Origin: Verrucomicrobiota bacterium
Lineage (GTDB): Bacteria; Verrucomicrobiota; Verrucomicrobiia; Limisphaerales; SIBE01
Reading direction: 5' to 3'
Assembly: GCA_016209525.1 (NCBI GenBank)
Contig: JACQWK010000649.1
Location: 1 to 45,490 of the forward strand
DNA: 45,490 nt
Within the stretch, counting starts at the first letter, position 1. Every line of letters begins with the position of its first letter. The position numbers and the translations under genes were made by a program. Under the pieces are notes generated by a model. It was not told the origin of the DNA, did no database searches, and was given only the letters and a program-made list of their open reading frames with translations. Of the stretch, positions 41,401-45,490 are shown piece by piece.

Positions 41401-42331
41401 CATCGTCGCAGCAAACTGGGGACTGAATAGTCCGTACTCTGCGTCGAAAGAGCGGCCGCTCACGCTCGCCTACGGTGAGATTTTCCGGCCTGGGGTTGTT
41501 GACCTAATCGAGACGGAATACGACTCCGTCACCGGATCGCTCGCTCCCCGCCGGCAGATCGCCTCAATGGCCGCCTCGTTGCCTTTCTTCTTCGAGCGTT
41601 TCTCCAGCCACAAAGCCTACAGTGAAGCCTCACTCGAGGAAGCCCTCGGTGAGAGAAAGGTCCTGTCCCGGCGCGTTGAGGTCACGACGCTAGCTTCGCT
41701 CGTTTTCTTGAACACGGGGGGACGCTTTGAAGAAGTCGAACTGCCGCGCGAAGCCCAACTCGCGCCTGCGTTCAGCGTGAATGTGGCCGATTTCGACGGG
41801 GATGGGAACGAGGATGTCTTCCTCAGCCAGAACTTCTTCGCGACTCAACCCGAAATGCCGCGTCTGGACGCGGGGCGAGGACTCTGGCTGAAAGGGGATG
41901 GGAAAGGGCTGCTGGAGGCTGTTCCCGGCTGGCAATCCGGCATTAGAGTTTATGGAGAGCAACGCGGGGCGGCCGTCGGTGATTTCGACGAGGATGGCCG
42001 AGCGGATCTCGCCGTGAGCCAGAACGGGGTTGCTACGAAACTATACCGGAATGTTCGGGCCACGCGCGGTCTCCGGATCAAGCTAAAGGGAGTGTCAGGC
42101 AATCCACGCGGTGTTGGAGCGGTGATTCGCCTCCAATTCGGCGATCGGCTGGGTCCCGCTCGAGAAATCCATGCGGGCTCCGGGTATTGGTCGCAGGATA
42201 GTGCGACACAGGTGATGGGAACTTCGAGCGAGCCCACGGCCGTCTGGGTTCGCTGGCCTGGAGGCCGAGTCACAACGACGCCAGTGACCGGAAAATCCTT
42301 GGAAGTGATCGTCGGCCTCGAGGAGAAGTAG
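38483..42331 (+). CDS. Exported CRTAC1/ASPIC-UnbV protein with FG-GAP repeats, two-module
   Basis: The 1282-residue protein begins with a signal peptide (GLGCALICVSALAHADG). Calcium-loop FG-GAP units follow (GDYDNDGLPDLYACG, DLNGDGFLDLLVS, DVDGNGTLDLYVAN, DFDRDGDLDFFVLD, DVDLDGYEDLIIP, DFDADGDPDLAVN), then an ASPIC/UnbV domain (IGAKISLHSG...SGGRYLSGSE). A second set of units (DLDGDDHDDLVIG, DFNGDGRMDIVAAN, DFDGDGNEDVFLS, DFDEDGRADLAVS) ends in another ASPIC domain (VGAVIRLQFG...GSGYWSQDS). The linker between the halves contains repeat-derived text (QSQIGNRRSQIL). Such proteins are probably extracellular and common in PVC and Bacteroidota; some accompany SusD-like or sulfatase systems. The role here is unknown. 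Confidence 0.9.
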   Translation: MKSRWFTVGLGCALICVSALAHADGRLWRAEAGFRWAEFGEIRAGHTGFNRLSPAQTGIVFSNTLSEASIAANRVMANGSGVAVGDYDNDGLPDLYACGLETPNALYRNLGGWRFKDTATETGVACERKACRGAVFADLNGDGFLDLLVSTLGEGVLCFLNDGHGKFVDHTANAGTRSSFGSTTMALADVDGNGTLDLYVANYRPNDVRDTGRLSFSVVGGKPMIAAKDRDRFLFRGGQLAEYGQPDQLFLNDGTGRFRQVRWDDGTFLDEQGQRLAAPPLDWGLTATFRDVNHDSAPDLYVCNDFWTPDRFWINDGHGRFKLAEKLALRKTSSSSMGVDFADFDRDGDLDFFVLDMLSRDSRLRKRQMFAEKPEPRAIGLIDDRPQVMRNTLFRNRGDGTFAEIADYGRVPASEWSWSPVFLDVDLDGYEDLIIPAGHFRDVQDLDASMEISARQHSWKDFKDEVQRQKVFTQELMEHYRLYPLLKMPVVAFRNLQNWRFEEVTEQWGLDHAAVHHGIAFGDFDADGDPDLAVNCLNGVLELYRNVSTAGRVAVRLKGRPPNTQGIGAKISLHSGAVPVQTTEIISGGRYLSGSEALAVFATASKMDGMSLEVHWRSGGRSTVPGVVANRVYEIDEAGAAAPVADVTASERQGGGQPRVRGGEPVNRGIGVSATNHNDAVPLKADRQSQIGNRRSQILQSSTLNAQPFFQDVSVLLSHTHHELDYNDFERQPLLPFKLSQSGPGLAWFDLDGDDHDDLVIGAGPGGTMSLYRSDGRGVFTSINATNAAAIPCDLAGLAGWNAGFGGNLLLAGLTGYEGPTPHAAVEIRLERSIFRAAQPVATEMSSAGPLALGDLDGSGQPVLFVGGGVSPGRYPLGAPSKIYRHENGRWRLDVRNSLLLENLGIVNGAVWSDLTGDGFPELVLACEWGPIRIFQKRDGALFEVTAEMGLSEFKGWWKGVATGDFNGDGRMDIVAANWGLNSPYSASKERPLTLAYGEIFRPGVVDLIETEYDSVTGSLAPRRQIASMAASLPFFFERFSSHKAYSEASLEEALGERKVLSRRVEVTTLASLVFLNTGGRFEEVELPREAQLAPAFSVNVADFDGDGNEDVFLSQNFFATQPEMPRLDAGRGLWLKGDGKGLLEAVPGWQSGIRVYGEQRGAAVGDFDEDGRADLAVSQNGVATKLYRNVRATRGLRIKLKGVSGNPRGVGAVIRLQFGDRLGPAREIHAGSGYWSQDSATQVMGTSSEPTAVWVRWPGGRVTTTPVTGKSLEVIVGLEEK

Positions 42332-42340
42332 TGACGCGGT

Positions 42341-44422
42341 TCATTTGCCTCCTGCAGCGACGCGGGCGGATGCCGACAACCTCTGCGCGATGAATTGACG
42401 AACGAGCGGGACTTTCGATTTGGTCATGAGCGCGACACCGGTCTTGGTCTCTTGAGCGACCACCGGCTCGGTTGCATACCAATACATAAGCGGCAGGTTG
42501 TGGTCTTGGGCGTCTTCCGCGTGCGCCAGCAGGCCTTCCAAAATGGGAACCCGCCGCTCCAGCGGTGTGCGCTGAAGAGCGGCGGCCAGGTAAAGCCGCA
42601 CCAAGGGAGACGCTTCGCTCCGAGCCATGCGCGCAAATTCGGCCAGCACGCTGTCCGACGGAGTCTTCTCTTCGGCCAAGAGTTGGATCGTCCACGCGCG
42701 GACATACTCGTTCGGATGGTTGAGCTGTTCCAAGGCGATCTTCTCCGTAAGTCCCCCAGTGACGTGCAGAGCCCAGAGTGCCCGCAACTTCCGCGTGACC
42801 TCGGGGTTGTCGTTGAGAATCTTCAAGAGCGACTCATGGACTTTCGGGTTCGGGCCGCGTTCCTGCAAGAGACGCCGCGCGTGGCGAACCTGCCAATCGT
42901 TGCGATGCAGTTGGAGCTGAACCAGTTCCTCATCGTTTTTCTGTCGCAAATCGACCGGACTCCATTTCGTGTCGCCATAGACAATCTTGAAGATGCGGCC
43001 GTTCCCGCGGTCATGGCCCTCCACGTTGTTGTGGTGGCACTGATTCTTGTCGTACCAGTCAATGACATAGACCGAGCCGTTTTGATCGTAGAGCAAGTTA
43101 AGCGCTTGGGACCAGGAATCGTTGAAGTTTAGGAAATCCGCGCCGTGCTTGCCGACGTATCCTGAACCGCGACGCTCGACAATGTCCATGTTGATGCGCT
43201 GGCCGTGGACATTGTTCATGAAGAGCTTCCCGCGATACTCGCCTGGCCAGCTATCCCCCAAATAAACCATCATGCCCGCATGGGCGTGGCCTCCGCCGGC
43301 CGAGTCGGATCGGCTGTTGGCCGCGTGCGGACCCCGGCTTCCCGACCAGTGGACGTGATCGCCGATTGTTTTCAGATCGTCGAAAGCGAATGGGTAAGCC
43401 GGCTTCCGCGCGCTGGCGGGACGGTGGCGCTCGTTCCGGCGAATTTCGTCCAAGTTGATGCAGTAATGTTCGCCACCCTGGCGCTGGTAACGGCCCCCTT
43501 GAATCATATGCCAAAGATGCGGGATCACGCAGGCCTCGATGAAGCATTGTCCGTACTCATTGAAATCAACCCCCCACTGGTTGCTGCACCCCTCCGCGAA
43601 CACCTCGAAAGTATGCTTCAAAGGATGATACCTCCAAACCGCGGCATCGACCCATTGCCGCTCGTTCGCGGGAGCCCCCGGCTTGCCAACGTTCGACGGG
43701 CAGAAGACGCCATGGCACCCGTAAAGCCAGCCATCCGGTCCCCAGGTGAATGTGTTTAACGTCTCGTGGGTGTCCGCCCGGAAATCCCAACCGTCCAACA
43801 GAATCTCCGGCGGTCCATCGGGCTTATTGTCCCCGTTCTTATCCGGGATGAACATCAAATAAGGAGCAGCGCCAACCCAAACGCCGCCAAAACCGACCTC
43901 GAGCCCGCTGACCAAGTTCAGTCCCTCCATAAATACTGTGCGCTTGTCAAATTTGCCGTCGCCGTCCGTCTCTTCGAAAACCAAAATGCGGTCGCGGCCC
44001 TTTCCCTCCGGTGCCCGTCGAGGATATTCGTACGCCTCGGCGACCCAGAGCCGGCCGCGGTCATCGATGGCAAAGGCAATCGGCTGCCGAACATCCGGCT
44101 CGCCCGCGAACAGTGTGACGGAGAATCCCTGTGGCACGGTCGCGGCTTTGGCCGCTTCTTCGGGCGAAAGCCCGGCGAATCGCACGACATCGGCCGGCGG
44201 GATTTCGGCTTGCCGCTTGATTTCCGCTACGCTCACCGCGTCGGCGAAGACGGGTTTGGTTTCGTGAAACTTGCCGTCCTCGAAATCGAGATTGAGGGGT
44301 CGTCCATCGCTGCCGACGGGTTTGATTCCGGCAGCCGGCGCTGCCGGGAAAGTGGTTAAAGGAAGCGCGAAGGCCAATGCAACTACCGGAAAAACCGGCG
44401 ACGAAAGAGGATTGATGTTCAT
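42341..44422 (-). CDS. PVC-type membrane-bound dehydrogenase-domain protein without a visible heme site
   Basis: The 693-residue protein has a signal peptide (ALAFALPLTTFPAAPAAG) and the beta-propeller of the PVC membrane-bound dehydrogenase family (TIGR02604): SVTLFAGEPDVRQPIAFAID, GRLWVAEAYEYPRR, ILVFEETDGDGKFD, FTWGPDGWLYGCHGVF and LYDQNGSVYVIDWYDKNQCHH. HEAT-like helical repeats (about 500-680) follow. Most relatives continue into a cytochrome-c domain with CxxCH; here the chain ends soon after the helices (SARVAAGGK) and no CxxCH is present. It may use a separate cytochrome or lack electron transfer. It starts 11 bp after the ThuA gene and converges with the CRTAC1 gene, leaving a 9-bp gap. 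Confidence 0.88.
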   Translation of the reverse strand: MNINPLSSPVFPVVALAFALPLTTFPAAPAAGIKPVGSDGRPLNLDFEDGKFHETKPVFADAVSVAEIKRQAEIPPADVVRFAGLSPEEAAKAATVPQGFSVTLFAGEPDVRQPIAFAIDDRGRLWVAEAYEYPRRAPEGKGRDRILVFEETDGDGKFDKRTVFMEGLNLVSGLEVGFGGVWVGAAPYLMFIPDKNGDNKPDGPPEILLDGWDFRADTHETLNTFTWGPDGWLYGCHGVFCPSNVGKPGAPANERQWVDAAVWRYHPLKHTFEVFAEGCSNQWGVDFNEYGQCFIEACVIPHLWHMIQGGRYQRQGGEHYCINLDEIRRNERHRPASARKPAYPFAFDDLKTIGDHVHWSGSRGPHAANSRSDSAGGGHAHAGMMVYLGDSWPGEYRGKLFMNNVHGQRINMDIVERRGSGYVGKHGADFLNFNDSWSQALNLLYDQNGSVYVIDWYDKNQCHHNNVEGHDRGNGRIFKIVYGDTKWSPVDLRQKNDEELVQLQLHRNDWQVRHARRLLQERGPNPKVHESLLKILNDNPEVTRKLRALWALHVTGGLTEKIALEQLNHPNEYVRAWTIQLLAEEKTPSDSVLAEFARMARSEASPLVRLYLAAALQRTPLERRVPILEGLLAHAEDAQDHNLPLMYWYATEPVVAQETKTGVALMTKSKVPLVRQFIAQRLSASARVAAGGK

Positions 44423-44433
44423 AGGCGCTGGTT

Positions 44434-45207
44434 CTAAGGCTTAGTGGCCGGCTTTAAGTAGGCCGGATTCAGTTTGTCGCACGCCCAAAGCAGGCCCCGA
44501 GTCACAAGGTCGAGGTAACGCGCATCAGCGACTGTGGCGTTGTTATGGCCAAGCGTCGTGCTGAACACCCGCGTGCTGCCGTACTGATTGACCCACGCCA
44601 CCACATATTCGACTTCTTTTTGTTTCACGGTCTGTTTGCCGCGCGCGAGCGCATGCGCGGTCTCGAACACTTTGACATTGTTGTAGAGCTCCTCGCGAAT
44701 CGTGGTCCAATCTCCGAGACCCTTGGTGATCGGGTGTTCGGCATCGACAAAATCCACGGCGATCGGTTCCTGTGGACCATGGCCGGTGGACTGAATGCCG
44801 ACGAATTTGAACCAGTCGTCCGTGCCGGTCCGATAACAGTGCATCGCGCAGTGCAGATTCACCGCCGGAACAGTCTTGTGCGCCGCCAAGATGTTCTGGA
44901 CGTAGGCCAAGTCCTTCACGTCGGAGGTACATTCGTCGTGGATGACCACGTCGTACCCTTCGGCCCAATTGGTCCTCTCGTAGAGCTGGAACCGGGCCCG
45001 GGTGGTGCGATCTTCGGAGTGAACGATCTCGACCTGCACATGAGCGCGTTCCTCAAGGCCCGCCTTCAGAAGGTCTTTTTGTTTCCCGTAATCATGACAA
45101 CAGCCCCCGAGAATGAGCAGGGCTCGCAATGGTTTAGGCTCGGCGGCTTCGGCCGAAGCGAACAGAGCGACGAAGAGTGGGAGGAGGAAAAATTGTCGAA
45201 CAGTCAT
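44434..45207 (-). CDS. Exported ThuA-domain protein
   Basis: The 257-residue protein has a signal peptide (FFLLPLFVALFASAEA) followed by a ThuA/trehalose-utilisation class I glutamine amidotransferase-like fold: ALLILGGCCHDYGKQKD, GYDVVIHDECTSDVKD, VNLHCAMHCYRTG and the end GHNNATVADARYLDLVTRGLLWACD. ThuA-like proteins occur with sugar oxidation genes; in Rhizobium ThuAB is needed for 3-ketotrehalose-type metabolism. Pairing with a membrane-bound-dehydrogenase-domain protein is frequent in PVC genomes. The start used gives the signal peptide; nothing else is needed. Confidence 0.9.
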   Translation of the reverse strand: MTVRQFFLLPLFVALFASAEAAEPKPLRALLILGGCCHDYGKQKDLLKAGLEERAHVQVEIVHSEDRTTRARFQLYERTNWAEGYDVVIHDECTSDVKDLAYVQNILAAHKTVPAVNLHCAMHCYRTGTDDWFKFVGIQSTGHGPQEPIAVDFVDAEHPITKGLGDWTTIREELYNNVKVFETAHALARGKQTVKQKEVEYVVAWVNQYGSTRVFSTTLGHNNATVADARYLDLVTRGLLWACDKLNPAYLKPATKP

Positions 45208-45284
45208 GCGCGAACTTTCACCATGGCCGAGGACGATGTCGAGTGAAATGGCGCCGGAGTGGCGGGGTCCTCAGTCTTGACCGA

Positions 45285-45490
45285 CGTAGCGCAGATCTTC
45301 AGTCTAGCAGTGTCTCGCATAATCGTCGCAAGCCGCGCAAGTTTTTCGGTGAAGCGAAACTCCTGTCGAGCCCTGACTTCATTGCCAGCAAGGATTCGGT
45401 GTATCCATGGGTTGTTGGTTTCATTCGGAGCGCGGGCTTTAGCTCCAACGAGCAAGGAACGATTCCCTCTCCCTTGAGGGAGAGGGTCAG
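45285..45490. repeat. Window-edge repeat block (families C, A and B fragments)
   Basis: GTAGCGCAGATCTTCAGTCTAG (family C end), TCCTGTCGAGCCCTGACTTC (part of family A, followed by ATTGCCAGCAAGGATTC as in the 30783 copy) and CCCTCTCCCTTGAGGGAGAGGG (family B) follow each other. The block is cut by the window end. No gene is seen in 45208-45490. Confidence 0.65.

Noticed and set aside
38483-42331. Two separate genes fused by a frameshift error
   Set aside because: The frame is open throughout, and two-module FG-GAP/ASPIC proteins of this size are known in these phyla; the repeat-like linker is unusual but does not show an error.
1-45490. CRISPR arrays, tRNA and rRNA genes
   Set aside because: The recurring sequences are inverted repeats without regular spacers, and I found no cloverleaf with a T-arm plus acceptor pairing nor any rRNA signature by eye. 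A tRNAscan/Infernal run would be decisive.

Overview
The window reads as a chromosomal segment of a Gram-negative member of the Verrucomicrobiota (PVC group), probably from the soil/freshwater side of that phylum. The basis is a fused LpxC/FabZ gene next to lpxA (outer-membrane lipid A), a prepilin-like protein of the H-X9-DG type, large exported FG-GAP/ASPIC (CRTAC1-type) and Ig-like proteins, a PVC-type membrane-bound dehydrogenase beside a ThuA protein, and many short palindromic repeats between genes. The phylum call is inference from gene content, not from a marker tree. I saw no rRNA, tRNA, CRISPR array, prophage or transposase gene.

Layout. 1-4.3 kb (minus): a probable zinc/manganese uptake locus made of a small His-rich membrane or exported protein, an outer-membrane porin, a periplasmic metal-binding protein and an ABC ATPase; the permease is not in the window. 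4.5-5.7 kb: an orphan PTS EIIC. 5.9-6.5 kb (plus): a small DUF5678-like protein paired with a retropepsin-like aspartic protease. 6.6-15.1 kb (minus): cupin, Tat-exported aldo/keto reductase and a GH84 O-GlcNAcase in a tight cluster, then a miniature inverted-repeat element, then a GNAT protein matching the C-terminal domain of animal O-GlcNAcase, then a single-chain nuclease/methyltransferase (type ISP-like) and a DegT aminotransferase. 15.5-16.7 kb: a serine hydrolase. 17.2-19.9 kb (plus): a chimeric ORF joining an ABC-2 permease remnant to a PVC hypothetical protein. 19.9-26.6 kb (minus): three exported or surface proteins.

27-31.4 kb (plus): a class I aldolase lacking the usual Schiff-base lysine, a ROK-family protein, a PIG-L deacetylase and a GNAT acetyltransferase. 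31.8-38.2 kb (minus): a housekeeping block transcribed rpsO, pnp, lpxC/fabZ, lpxA, nadA, with a nested hairpin in the pnp leader. 38.5-42.3 kb (plus): a 1282-residue CRTAC1-type protein. 42.3-45.2 kb (minus): ThuA protein followed by a membrane-bound-dehydrogenase-domain protein, a pair typical of PVC polysaccharide or sugar catabolism loci.

The most striking item is the two-gene O-GlcNAcase. The GH84 catalytic plus stalk part (12329-13696) and the acetyltransferase-like part (11348-11977) together reproduce, end to end and in order, the domain plan of animal OGA. They are split exactly at the domain border by about 350 bp carrying a mobile-looking palindromic element. The second is the arginine in place of the catalytic lysine in the aldolase. 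A third theme is the density of at least six families of interspersed palindromic repeats, some of which have become coding sequence at the ends or inside of real genes.
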